Of a stretch of DNA of 37,820 bases, positions 22,994 to 31,171 are shown in pieces. The notes under the pieces were generated by a model that worked only from the letters and a program-made list of their open reading frames with translations, was not told the DNA's origin and searched no databases. Source of the DNA: Actinomycetota bacterium. GTDB lineage: Bacteria > Actinomycetota > Acidimicrobiia > Acidimicrobiales > Ilumatobacteraceae. Every line of letters starts with the position of its first letter. The stretch's first letter is position 1. The position numbers and the translations under genes were made by a program. The stretch is from contig VGCD01000018.1 in NCBI GenBank assembly GCA_016870215.1, forward strand, positions 1-37,820, written 5' to 3'.

Positions 22994-24151
22994 ATGCGTA
23001 GGACGTCGTTGGTTGGTGTGATTGTGGTGGCAACTCTCGGAGTGGCCTCGTCCTCGGTTGGGGCATCTACGCCCGCGGTCACGGTGCCAGCGCCAGCCGA
23101 CTTGGTGATTGATGCTGACTGGACACTGATTCTCGGAGACATTGCGGACATGAACTCGGTGAACTGCCGTGACGGTGCGACGACACACAAATCGGTGAAG
23201 GATCTTGAGGCTGCATTGAGCTCGAACCCTATGAGATTGCTCAATGTGGTCAGTCTTAAGTGCAAGCCGACGTTAGCGGTTGAAGGAAAGGTCGTGACCC
23301 TGACCGGTACGGCCAAGAGCGATTCGCTCGGCTTCTCAGATGGCGTTTTCACTTTGAAGTGCAGTTTTCGCTCCAACCTTTCTGTCACAGTTGACATTGA
23401 CGCCGGACTCAAGGTGCCCACGTTGATTGCCATGAAGAACTTGGTGTCGTCTCAGTTGCCGGTGGCCTGTTCGTTCACGGCAACATCCGCTGCAAAGGGC
23501 GCTTCACTTAGCGGCACGATTGAGGGCCTTGCGAATGTCGGCACTGCGGCTTCGAAACAGTGTGCAGCGAAAACAGTTGCATGCGTGCCGTTTAGCCTTG
23601 ACTCAGTGAATGTCACCATCACCGACACCACGGGTTCGCTCGATGGTTTGGTTGGCTCTGGCACCTACTCGTATGCCGATACGTTCCAGCTGACTGGCAT
23701 CACGGGCATGGTGGACAAGTTCACCGCCACAAAGAAGGCGCTCGGACTTGGAATTCGAAACAGGCCTCAGGCTGTGGCAGATACCGCAGCGATGAAGTTG
23801 ACCTTCGCTGAAGGCTCAGGCAAGTCGACGATTCTGCGTCCGGCGCCACTGAAGGCTGGAGGACAGGGCATCGTGACGGCAGGTGAGGGAGTGCATGTCG
23901 CGACTGTTGCTGGTGCGAAGTGTTCGGTGACGCTCGCAAATGGCGCGAAGAAGTCAACGCTCACAACGACAGCTGGCGCTGATGGGGTGGCCGTCATTGA
24001 CTATTCGGCAACGAAACTGAAGGCTGCTGCAAAGAAGATTGGCGCGGTGAAGCGGGGGCGAACGCTACCGAGCGTCACCGTGAGCGCTGCGTGTTCTTCC
24101 GGCACCACGGTAATTCCGACCGTTAGCGAAAAGGTACAACTCGCTATCTGA
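22994..24151 (+). CDS. Secreted protein of unknown function
   Basis: I do not recognise this 385-residue protein. It has a signal peptide (RRTSLVGVIVVATLGVASSSVGAS) and no lipobox or other membrane segment, so it should be exported. The body is rich in Ala, Thr, Val, Gly and Lys, with about nine cysteines in the mature part, likely forming disulfides, and alternating beta-type stretches (KVVTLTGTAKSDSLGF, GTIEGLANVGTAASK). The C-terminal part is lysine-rich (KLKAAAKKIGAVKRGR). The start at 22994 follows GGAGG by six bases; an ATG at 22967 lacks such a site. The gene stands alone and its last 8 bases overlap the convergent cleavage-enzyme gene. Confidence 0.8.
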   Translation: MRRTSLVGVIVVATLGVASSSVGASTPAVTVPAPADLVIDADWTLILGDIADMNSVNCRDGATTHKSVKDLEAALSSNPMRLLNVVSLKCKPTLAVEGKVVTLTGTAKSDSLGFSDGVFTLKCSFRSNLSVTVDIDAGLKVPTLIAMKNLVSSQLPVACSFTATSAAKGASLSGTIEGLANVGTAASKQCAAKTVACVPFSLDSVNVTITDTTGSLDGLVGSGTYSYADTFQLTGITGMVDKFTATKKALGLGIRNRPQAVADTAAMKLTFAEGSGKSTILRPAPLKAGGQGIVTAGEGVHVATVAGAKCSVTLANGAKKSTLTTTAGADGVAVIDYSATKLKAAAKKIGAVKRGRTLPSVTVSAACSSGTTVIPTVSEKVQLAI

Positions 24152-25019
24152 TTCCGAGAATGTCTCGGGTCTCATCGTGAGTGGCAACAGAGTTGCCGCT
24201 TCTGAGAATTGCTTCAACAGCTTCAGTGACTAATTCGGCATTGCTCACGTGGCGTTCGCCTTCGTAGTCTTCCAACCCGACTCGTAGATGACCGCCACGT
24301 GCGAGTACCTCGTCAGCAAAACCTGACTGCACAATGTCGCCGCCAAGTACCGCGCACGCCCAGGGCAACTGCGAGTCAGCGAGGAGATCGAGATACAAGT
24401 TGAGTGCTTCTGGTGACGGAGGGTGCCCGAAGGGTTGGCGGTCGGTGCCAAAGTACAACTTCACGAGCGCTCCAGGCGCCAACTGACCTGAACGTGCGTA
24501 CGCAGCGACAATTCGCACGTAGCCGGGTTCGAAACAGGAAATGCTTGGCGCGAGGTTGAGGTCTCTGCATCGGCTGTTGATTGTTGCGATGTCTCGAGGT
24601 GAATATCCGTAGAGAATTCCCGAGCCTGGCGCACCGTTTTCTGTCGGTCGCCACAACAACGTGGAACCGGGGTCGAGCAGAGCCATGTCGATGAGCCCCA
24701 TTTCCGCGAGGTGCTCATGTTGTTCCCACATCTTCACGCCATCTGCAAGGTGGTAGGCGTTAGCGGTTGGGTACATGAGTGCTCGCGGGAACTTGCGCTG
24801 AAGTTCAGCGAACACCTCGGCACTACGACGCGCCATTGAAAGCGGTTCTTTGTCGGGAAATGCTCGAAACTCGTCGTGGTGATGGAAGATCGACGCACCG
24901 AGGGCAAGACATTCGAGGCCGTCGTTGATCAACTCGTCAATGCTGACCGGAACACGAGGTTGTTGTTCTTTTCGCGTTGGTCCGTTGACCGCAACCTCGA
25001 GGATGACCGGCCGCGCCAT
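24144..25019 (-). CDS. Beta-keto acid cleavage enzyme (BKACE, DUF849 family; 3-keto-5-aminohexanoate cleavage-like)
   Basis: Members of this zinc-dependent family condense a beta-keto acid with acetyl-CoA to give acetoacetate and a new CoA ester. The 291-residue product has the N-terminal VILEVAVNGPTRK strand, the zinc histidines H46 and H48 in IFHHHDEF, and E250 in LRVGLED. The central part (SCFEPGYVRIVAAYARSG, LYFGTDRQPFGHPP) lines the barrel. The substrate is unknown; 3-keto-5-aminohexanoate from lysine fermentation is only one option. It begins two bases after oppF and so is in the Opp transcript, which suggests that the imported compound is degraded by it. Confidence 0.85.
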   Translation of the reverse strand: MARPVILEVAVNGPTRKEQQPRVPVSIDELINDGLECLALGASIFHHHDEFRAFPDKEPLSMARRSAEVFAELQRKFPRALMYPTANAYHLADGVKMWEQHEHLAEMGLIDMALLDPGSTLLWRPTENGAPGSGILYGYSPRDIATINSRCRDLNLAPSISCFEPGYVRIVAAYARSGQLAPGALVKLYFGTDRQPFGHPPSPEALNLYLDLLADSQLPWACAVLGGDIVQSGFADEVLARGGHLRVGLEDYEGERHVSNAELVTEAVEAILRSGNSVATHDETRDILGIR

Positions 25020-25021
25020 GA

Positions 25022-26014
25022 TCAGCGTGGGTTTGGGTGATGGCAGGCAACGAAGTGTCCCGCTGCAACCTCACGAAGCTCGGGCTCTTGTTGTGCGCAC
25101 TGATCAGTGGCAGCAGGGCACCGAGTACGAAAGCGGCAACCAGACGGAGGATTCATCGGTGACGGAGGTTCGCCCTCGATAGTTGCTTTTGCTCGACCAC
25201 GTCGTGGGTCGGGTACCGGAACCGAGCCGATAAGCGCCTTGGCGTAGTGGTGTGCAGGGTTGGCGTAGAGGGCATCTGGGGGTGCCACTTCGCACACCTT
25301 GCCCAGGTACATGACAAGTACTCGCGTCGACACCTGCTTCACAACGGACAAGTCATGCGAGATGAAGATCATCGTGAGACCGAAACGATCTTTCATGTCC
25401 TGAAGCAGGTTCAGAATTTGCGCCTGAATTGACACGTCGAGTGCCGACACCGGTTCGTCGCAGATGAGCAGCTCTGGGTCGAGCGCAATAGAGCGGGCGA
25501 TACTGATGCGCTGGCACTGGCCGCCAGAAAATTCCCACGGACGACGATCACGCACGACGGCAGGGTCGAGGCCAACAGCAGTGAGAAGTTCATTCACCTT
25601 CTTTTCACGTTCTGCATCGTCACCACGGCCCCACACTTTGAGAGGTTCGTCAACAATGTTCTTCACTTGAAGGCGAGGGTCGAGCGACGAGATTGGATCT
25701 TGGAAGATCATCTGCATGCGTGGTCGCACTGCTCGCAATGCCGAGTCGTCTAGCGAAGTGAGTTCGTCACCGCCGAGTCGCACTGAGCCGCTCGTTGGAC
25801 GAGGTAGTTGCAGGACTGCTTTGCCGAGCGTCGATTTGCCGCAACCAGACTCACCGACGATGGCAAGAGTCTCGCCGCGAAGCACGTCGAAACTGACGCC
25901 CGCGACGGCGCTCACGACAGTTTTGCGACCTGCCTTGTAGTTCATAACGAGGTCGTTGACCTCGAGAACTTTCTCGCCCTCGTGACGCAAGTGCGCCTTG
26001 CCGGTGCCTGCCAT
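25022..26014 (-). CDS. oppF: Oligopeptide-type ABC transporter ATP-binding protein (OppF/DppF)
   Basis: The 330-residue ATPase has Walker A GESGCGKST (about 54-62), signature FSGGQCQRISIARSIA, Walker B LLICDEPVSALD and switch MIFISHDLSV. The C-terminal oligopeptide-transporter extension (PPSGCRFRTRCPAATDQC, with four cysteines that may bind an iron-sulfur cluster) places it in the Opp/Dpp group. The start at 26014 follows GGAGGAGG and shares one base with the oppD stop (TGATG). It forms the ATPase heterodimer with OppD and is followed immediately by the beta-keto acid cleavage gene. Confidence 0.92.
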   Translation of the reverse strand: MAGTGKAHLRHEGEKVLEVNDLVMNYKAGRKTVVSAVAGVSFDVLRGETLAIVGESGCGKSTLGKAVLQLPRPTSGSVRLGGDELTSLDDSALRAVRPRMQMIFQDPISSLDPRLQVKNIVDEPLKVWGRGDDAEREKKVNELLTAVGLDPAVVRDRRPWEFSGGQCQRISIARSIALDPELLICDEPVSALDVSIQAQILNLLQDMKDRFGLTMIFISHDLSVVKQVSTRVLVMYLGKVCEVAPPDALYANPAHHYAKALIGSVPVPDPRRGRAKATIEGEPPSPMNPPSGCRFRTRCPAATDQCAQQEPELREVAAGHFVACHHPNPR

Positions 26015-26991
26015 CAGCGACCTCCTCCGATGGGGAAGAAGCAGCGGTACTGGTGACCGTTGCCCATGTCGACAAGTGGTGGCTGCTCGGTACGGCACTT
26101 ATCCGTGGCGTATTGACAGCGAGGTGCAAAAGCACAGCCTGGTTCGGGCTGAGTGGGGTCGGGTAGTCGACCGGCAATCACGGGAATCTTCTGACCACTG
26201 GGAAGGTCCATGCGTGGAATCGACTTCAGAAGCGCCTCGGTGTAAGGCATTTTCATGTTGGCGAACAACTCTCCGGTTGGTGCTGCCTCGACAACTTGCC
26301 CTGCATACATCACAAGAATGCGATCGGTGTGGCCAGCAACGACACCAAGGTCGTGGGTAACCAGCACCATAGACATGTTGGACTCTGCTCGCAATTCATC
26401 GAGAAGTTCCAGCACCTGAGCCTGCACAGTCACGTCAAGAGCAGTGGTCGGCTCATCGGCAAAGAGCAATTCAGGTGTGCAGGCAACTGCAATTGCAATC
26501 ATGACGCGCTGGCGCATACCACCTGAGAGTTGTCCGGGGTACTTGCGCAGCGCAGCATACGGATCAGGAATGCGCACGCGCTCAAGCAATTCGACAGCAC
26601 GAGACTTTGCCTGTTCCTTCGACATGCCAAGGCGAACGGTGAGACCCTCCATGATCTGTGAGCCGATGCGACGTACTGGGTTGAGCGAAGTCATTGGGTC
26701 TTGGAAGATCATCGCCATTCCGGTACCCCAATGCGTACGTAGCTCGTCGCGCGTGAGGGAGGAAAGATCGTGGCCGGCGAATTCGACGCTTCCAGTGCGG
26801 GTGGCGTTCTGGGTGAGTAGACCCATGATGCCTCGTGACAGCACTGTCTTTCCTGAGCCCGACTCGCCGACAACACCGATGCTTTCGCCGCGGCGAATGG
26901 ACACAGACACGCCGCGGACCGCTTGAATATTTCCGCGTGAGGAACTGAAACTCACGTGGAGATCATCGACCACCAAGATGTTGTCGCTCAT
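26014..26991 (-). CDS. oppD: Oligopeptide-type ABC transporter ATP-binding protein (OppD/DppD)
   Basis: This 325-residue ATPase has Walker A GESGSGKT (about 42-49), signature LSGGMRQRVMIAIAVA, Walker B LLFADEPTTALD and switch MVLVTHDLGV. It ends with the Opp-type extension containing PEPGCAFAPRCQYATDKC. The order oppD then oppF is usual. Its ATG overlaps the oppC stop by four bases (ATGA) and its own stop overlaps oppF, so the import subunits are translated as a coupled set. Confidence 0.92.
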   Translation of the reverse strand: MSDNILVVDDLHVSFSSSRGNIQAVRGVSVSIRRGESIGVVGESGSGKTVLSRGIMGLLTQNATRTGSVEFAGHDLSSLTRDELRTHWGTGMAMIFQDPMTSLNPVRRIGSQIMEGLTVRLGMSKEQAKSRAVELLERVRIPDPYAALRKYPGQLSGGMRQRVMIAIAVACTPELLFADEPTTALDVTVQAQVLELLDELRAESNMSMVLVTHDLGVVAGHTDRILVMYAGQVVEAAPTGELFANMKMPYTEALLKSIPRMDLPSGQKIPVIAGRLPDPTQPEPGCAFAPRCQYATDKCRTEQPPLVDMGNGHQYRCFFPIGGGR

Positions 26992-28142
26992 ATGCGCGAC
27001 TCCCTCTGGTCAAGTGACTGGCGGATGATGTCGCCCACCTTGTTCGTCGAGATGACCGTGAGAGCGATGACCGCAATGGGCATAAGAACTAGGTACGGAC
27101 GAACCTCAAGTTCGGTTCGATACAGGGCAAGCATCGAGCCCCAACTGACTCCACCTGGAATTCCGGCTCCGAGTAGTGCGAGCGACCCTTCGGCAACGAT
27201 GACAACGCCGATTGCGAGGAATGCAACCGCAAGCATCGATGGAACGACATTCGGAATGATTCGTTGGAAGAGGACGGATCTATTTGTTGCCCCGAGGCTT
27301 CTCGACGCGGTGACGAAGTCGCGGTTGACCCATTGCATGGCCGATGCTCGAGCGATGCGCCCCAACTGTGGAATCACGACGAGTGCCAAAGAACCCATCA
27401 GCACCACGGCACTCGAGAAACTGCTACGGCCGCCATCGGCGGCATCGGGTGCGAGCACCGCCATAAATGCGAGTGCCAACACCAAGAGGGGGATCGAGAG
27501 AATGACGTTAAAGATGAGCACAACCATGCGGTCGACAAATCCCTTTCGAAATGCAGCAAAGATTCCGATGACACCACCGAGTGCACCACCGATACCCACG
27601 GAAAACACGGCAACAAACATCGAAATCCGGGCGCCGTTTGCAAGCAACGAGAGAATGTCGTAGCCGTCAGGAGTCGTGCCGAGCATGTGGCACCCATGGG
27701 GGGTTCCGGCCCCAAACGAGCCCTCTTCTGATGTGGTCTCCTCACCGCCAGCTGACTCGTCCAAGGCGGTGTTGTCAGTTGTGGTGTCGTCAGTGACGTC
27801 GGCGTAGGTCTCAGTTGGTGTGTCCTCGTCGAGAGAGGTGTCATCGGTGACGTCGGCGTAGGTCTCTGTGGTGATGTCTTCCTCGAGTGTGGTGTCGTCA
27901 GTTACCTCAGCATCTACCGCCGTGTCAGATGTCGTCTCGTCCTCAAAAAACACCTCCTCTTGTTCGATAATCGACGACTCAATGCCGAAGCAACCCCTCA
28001 GCGTTGGGCCCATGCCGAGGGCATTCAGGAAGGGTTGTTTGGGGTCGTGGAAGGGAAGAAATGGCGCAAACAACGCCAGGAAGATCACTAACGCAAGCCA
28101 GGCGAAGGCAAGCTTTCCCCCGAGGGTCTTAGCGCGCAGCAC
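26988..28142 (-). CDS. oppC: Oligopeptide-type ABC transporter permease (OppC/DppC) with large acidic insertion
   Basis: The 384-residue permease is about 90 residues longer than usual for the family. Residues 10-30 form the first membrane helix. Residues 54-147 are an insertion with 33 acidic and no basic residues, including three 18-residue repeats (78-131), framed by cysteines C51 and C151. The normal protein resumes with HMLGTTPDGYDILSLLANGARISM, five further hydrophobic helices and the EAA-type loop (SLGATNRSVLFQRIIPNVVP). The insertion should lie outside the cell between helices 1 and 2. The GTG start at 28142 has GAGGA upstream and overlaps oppB by 14 bases. Confidence 0.92.
   Translation of the reverse strand: MLRAKTLGGKLAFAWLALVIFLALFAPFLPFHDPKQPFLNALGMGPTLRGCFGIESSIIEQEEVFFEDETTSDTAVDAEVTDDTTLEEDITTETYADVTDDTSLDEDTPTETYADVTDDTTTDNTALDESAGGEETTSEEGSFGAGTPHGCHMLGTTPDGYDILSLLANGARISMFVAVFSVGIGGALGGVIGIFAAFRKGFVDRMVVLIFNVILSIPLLVLALAFMAVLAPDAADGGRSSFSSAVVLMGSLALVVIPQLGRIARASAMQWVNRDFVTASRSLGATNRSVLFQRIIPNVVPSMLAVAFLAIGVVIVAEGSLALLGAGIPGGVSWGSMLALYRTELEVRPYLVLMPIAVIALTVISTNKVGDIIRQSLDQRESRI
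27750..27911 (-). repeat. Three 54-bp (18-residue) repeats inside oppC
   Basis: On the minus strand three in-frame units (27911-27858, 27857-27804, 27803-27750) encode variants of A-D/E-V-T-D-D-T-[ST]-L-[DE]-E-D-x-x-T-E-T-Y. The first two are closely alike and the third has drifted at its end. The DNA repeats share GTGACGTCGGCGTAGGTCTC on the + strand. They lie in the acidic extracellular insertion of OppC. Confidence 0.9.
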
Positions 28143-29088
28143 GAATTCCTCTTGTCCGCGGGTCGACGATGTTGATGAGTGCGTCGACGATTGTGTTGAA
28201 CACGATGTAGAAAACCGCTATCACTGCGACAATCGTCTGCAGTGCCCCGTACTCCTTGGTGAAGATGCTTCGTTGTAGCAAGGTTCCAAGACCGGGAATG
28301 ACGAAAATGATTTCAATGACTAGTGCGCCACCGATGAGAGCGCTCATGCTAAGAGCTGCAGAAGTCATGATGGGCGTGATCGAAGGTCGAATGACATGAC
28401 GGAAGAGAATTCGGCGAGGCCTCAGACCCTTTGACGCAGCAAGTGTGATGTAGTCCTCGCGCAGCGTTGCCAACACCTCAGATCGCATGAGGTTGGTGTA
28501 GGAAGTGAGTGGGGCGATGGTGAGTGCGATAACCGGAAGCAACATTGATTGAAAATGACCACCGATGCTGTCGGAGATGTAGACATATCCGGCAGGTGGG
28601 ACAAGGTTGAGTTTCACGCCAACAAGAATTGCCAAGATGATGCCAGTGCCAAAGTTCGGTATCGAGGACAATGAGAACAACGTGGCACGTGTATAAGCAT
28701 CGGTGCGTGAGTTTGCGCGGTAAGCGGTATACAAACCCAGGGGTACTCCGATTCCGAGCGCGACGAGTTGGACATAAACCATGAGAAGCAACGAGACGGG
28801 GATGACTTCTCCAAGTTGGGTGCCGATTGAACCGGACGTGAGGAGAAAGTCTCCGAAGTCGCCCCGAACAAAACCTGATAGCCAATCCCAATATGCGCTC
28901 AAGAGACCCTTGTCCAAGCCAAGTGCGCGACTGATCTCGGTTCGTTGTTGTTCTGATGCAAAGGGAGCAATGATGTCGACGGCCGAACCAGGAATTTGTC
29001 GTATCAGCCACGAGAGGAAGAACGTGGCAAGTACAACTACAACTGCGCCAAGCCCCAGCTTTCGTAAGAACGACAAGACGACTTTCAC
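28129..29088 (-). CDS. oppB: Oligopeptide-type ABC transporter permease (OppB/DppB)
   Basis: The 319-residue permease has an N-terminal helix (LGAVVVVLATFFLSWLIRQIPG), a soluble segment (LGLDKGLLSAYWDWLSGFVRGDFGDFLL) typical of OppB, and about five more helices. The EAA loop is TLREDYITLAASKGLRPRRILFRHVIRPSITPI and contacts the ATPases. The C-terminal helix is followed by INIVDPRTRGIR, as usual. It follows oppA after a strong terminator hairpin at 29147-29183, so its expression is probably lower than that of oppA. Confidence 0.92.
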   Translation of the reverse strand: MKVVLSFLRKLGLGAVVVVLATFFLSWLIRQIPGSAVDIIAPFASEQQRTEISRALGLDKGLLSAYWDWLSGFVRGDFGDFLLTSGSIGTQLGEVIPVSLLLMVYVQLVALGIGVPLGLYTAYRANSRTDAYTRATLFSLSSIPNFGTGIILAILVGVKLNLVPPAGYVYISDSIGGHFQSMLLPVIALTIAPLTSYTNLMRSEVLATLREDYITLAASKGLRPRRILFRHVIRPSITPIMTSAALSMSALIGGALVIEIIFVIPGLGTLLQRSIFTKEYGALQTIVAVIAVFYIVFNTIVDALINIVDPRTRGIRAAR

Positions 29089-29146
29089 ATGAACCCCATC
29101 GAAAACCTACTTTGTTTCGTGCGATGGAGACCAATAACTGAAAAAG

Positions 29147-29183
29147 AAAAGGGCGGCAACTCCTCTGGAGTTGCCGCCCTTTT
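29147..29183 (-). terminator. Strong intrinsic terminator between oppA and oppB
   Basis: Read on the minus strand, a 17-bp perfect stem (AAAAGGGCGGCAACTCC with its complement) with a 3-base loop is followed by TTTTCTTTTT. It begins 15 bases after the oppA stop codon. The arrangement suggests that most transcripts end after oppA and a fraction reads through into oppBCDF. Confidence 0.93.
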
Positions 29184-29198
29184 GCTATAGAGCAGTGG

Positions 29199-30968
29199 TT
29201 ACTTAGACAACCAAATATTGGTCATCTTGATACCCCAGTTCGAGGCCTTCTTGGCTTGTCCGCCCTTCAACAACTGAAGTTCGCCCATGCCATTGACCTG
29301 CTTTCCTCCGGCCATGAAGTAGAAGAGCGACCAGGTCGGAATGCTGAGAGCATTTTCTTGCCAGATCTTCATTGCTGCTTGGAAGTCCTTGGCTGCGTTA
29401 GCAGGCTTGGGGTTTGCCAAAGCCTTTTCGTACAGCAGGTCAAGATCGGTGAACTTGTGCTTCGACACGCTCAGAAGGTTGAGTGGTTGACCCAAAGCCT
29501 TGAAGGTTGCTGCAGCTCTTGGGGAAGAGGAGATGTTGCCCTTCAGGAACAATTGGTTGAAGCTCATTCCCGGACCTTCGAGCACCTGGAACGGCTGGAA
29601 CGCGTGTGCGTTGCCGAAGTACTGCAGGATGATCGTATTGGTAGGAATTGCGCGCAAGTTCAACTTGATGCGGTTGTTGGAGTTCGTAGCCATCATCGTG
29701 GCAATGAATTCCATGTTCTTCTGCGAATCCAAGTTGGTGTCGTGCGGTGCACTGAACTCAAGTGTGGTCTTACCAATGGCCGTGAGGCACTTGTCTAGCG
29801 ATGCATTTCCAGCTGTCTTATCAAACGTGAACATTCCGGCCTTGGTGTAACCAGGTGTCACGGAACCAAGAACGGTGTCGTTGGCCTTCAACACTCCGTT
29901 ACCGCGAGCCTTCACGTAGGAGGCACGGTCGAACAATTGAATGACGGCCTTACGGCAATCCAAGCTTGAGAATGGGTTGGCGGCGCCCGTGACGAGCTTT
30001 TCCGATGTGTTCAAGAAGATCTGCGGGAAGTACTCCGGCTTGCTCTGAACGAGCTTCATCTTCTTGTTCTTCGCCATACGAGACAACGTCTTGTACTGCG
30101 TCGTGTCAACTTCCGCTGTGAACCAAGCAACGTCGTAGTCGCCAGTCTTCAAGCCGTTGACGCGCTGAACACCTTCAGACACCACCTTGATGATGACCTT
30201 GTCGAGGTATGGCAACTGCACACCGTTCGCGTCTTTACGCCAGTAGTTGGGGTTGCGCACCAGGACAATTTCTGTCTTATCGGTGTTGATTGACTCCATC
30301 ATGAATGGGCCGGTTCCGTCGAACCAATTCTTGCAGCCCTTTGCGGAACCTTGGTCAGCGACTTTCTGGCTGAGCCACGCAGTTGAACGGATGCGCTGAC
30401 GACCTGAGCCATACAGTGATTCACCAATGTCACCAATCGGAAGGTCGAAGGTGATGTCGACGGTGAGGTCGTCCACTTTGCGTGCGCCGGTCCAGTTTCC
30501 GTTGGCGATGACTGCGAGGTCACCTGCACCTGTGACGCCAGCAACTCGGCCACGCCATGCTGTGATGTTGAGAATCACGTTGTCGGCGTTCAATGGGGTT
30601 CCGTCGGAGAACTTGATGTTTGGACGAATCTTCACACGCCAGGTGCGGTAGTCAACTGTGCCTGTGTCAAGGCTGGCGATCGCTGACGCTGACTCTGCAA
30701 GGTAAGGCACCGTCTTGCCGTCAACACGCTGTTCGAACAATGTCTCTTGTGCTTGGTGCACAGAGATTTCAGAAGCGTTCGAGTTGGTCTGGTTCAGGCA
30801 GAACCCGACGGGAGCGTCCTTGGTGGCAACCACCAAAGTTCCGCCCTTGACGGGCTTGGTAGCAGCTGACAGCGAACTGTTTGCTGCCAGCGGAACGGCG
30901 GTTGCGCCAACGGTGATCGCTACTGCGATTCCGGTGCGACGCAGACGACCTGTCCTACGTGTGGTCAT
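29199..30968 (-). CDS. oppA: Oligopeptide-type ABC transporter substrate-binding protein (SBP family 5)
   Basis: The 589-residue secreted protein binds the transported compound. A signal peptide (RRTGIAVAITVGATAVPLAANSS) ends near residue 37 with no cysteine, so there is no lipobox, unlike znuA in this window. The mature part shows family 5 features: KGGTLVVAT, TWRVKIRPNIKFSDGTPLNADNV, DCRKAVIQLFDRASYV and the C-terminal lobe. By hand count it has about 65 Lys/Arg and 47 Asp/Glu, so it is basic. The ligand is not predictable. A good promoter precedes it at 31037-31065 and a purine-rich GGGGA ribosome binding site lies just before the ATG. Confidence 0.92.
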   Translation of the reverse strand: MTTRRTGRLRRTGIAVAITVGATAVPLAANSSLSAATKPVKGGTLVVATKDAPVGFCLNQTNSNASEISVHQAQETLFEQRVDGKTVPYLAESASAIASLDTGTVDYRTWRVKIRPNIKFSDGTPLNADNVILNITAWRGRVAGVTGAGDLAVIANGNWTGARKVDDLTVDITFDLPIGDIGESLYGSGRQRIRSTAWLSQKVADQGSAKGCKNWFDGTGPFMMESINTDKTEIVLVRNPNYWRKDANGVQLPYLDKVIIKVVSEGVQRVNGLKTGDYDVAWFTAEVDTTQYKTLSRMAKNKKMKLVQSKPEYFPQIFLNTSEKLVTGAANPFSSLDCRKAVIQLFDRASYVKARGNGVLKANDTVLGSVTPGYTKAGMFTFDKTAGNASLDKCLTAIGKTTLEFSAPHDTNLDSQKNMEFIATMMATNSNNRIKLNLRAIPTNTIILQYFGNAHAFQPFQVLEGPGMSFNQLFLKGNISSSPRAAATFKALGQPLNLLSVSKHKFTDLDLLYEKALANPKPANAAKDFQAAMKIWQENALSIPTWSLFYFMAGGKQVNGMGELQLLKGGQAKKASNWGIKMTNIWLSK

Positions 30969-31036
30969 TGATTTCCCCTTAGATGGCGCCCAGTGACGAG
31001 CGATTCGTGTGGCAACCCTGTTGGGTGCCAGCGGTC

Positions 31037-31065
31037 ACACTATTGGCGTCCCTCTCGTATTGCAA
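31037..31065 (-). promoter_or_regulatory. Probable oppA promoter
   Basis: On the minus strand TTGCAA (31060-31065), a 17-base spacer and TAGTGT (31037-31042) form a conventional promoter. It leaves a leader of about 60 bases with a ribosome binding site before the oppA ATG at 30968, unlike the leaderless genes nearby. Confidence 0.6.
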
Positions 31066-31159
31066 ACGTCAGATGAACATCGGGGTGGTTGCAGATGACG
31101 AGCAATTACTAGTGAAAATCGTTCCTCGGCGGGTGGCCGTCGGAAGGCGGACGGTTTCG

Positions 31160-31165
31160 TAGTGT
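31160..31165 (+). promoter_or_regulatory. Putative -10 box of the sulfotransferase gene (leaderless)
   Basis: TAGTGT lies 6 bases before the GTG at 31172, with no ribosome binding site. Confidence 0.45.
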
Positions 31166-31171
31166 TGGCGC

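Larger units (their letters stand above)
30969..31171. other. Divergent intergenic region between oppA and the sulfotransferase gene
   Basis: This 203-base stretch, the longest gap in the window, holds the oppA leader and promoter on the minus strand and a TAGTGT -10 box for the sulfotransferase on the + strand. The stretch 31070-31150 contains no further signal I can support. Confidence 0.6.

Noticed and set aside
22127-24151. Mobile element or genomic island around the unknown secreted protein
   Set aside because: No terminal repeats, integrase, transposase or tRNA flank, and base composition looks like that of the neighbours.
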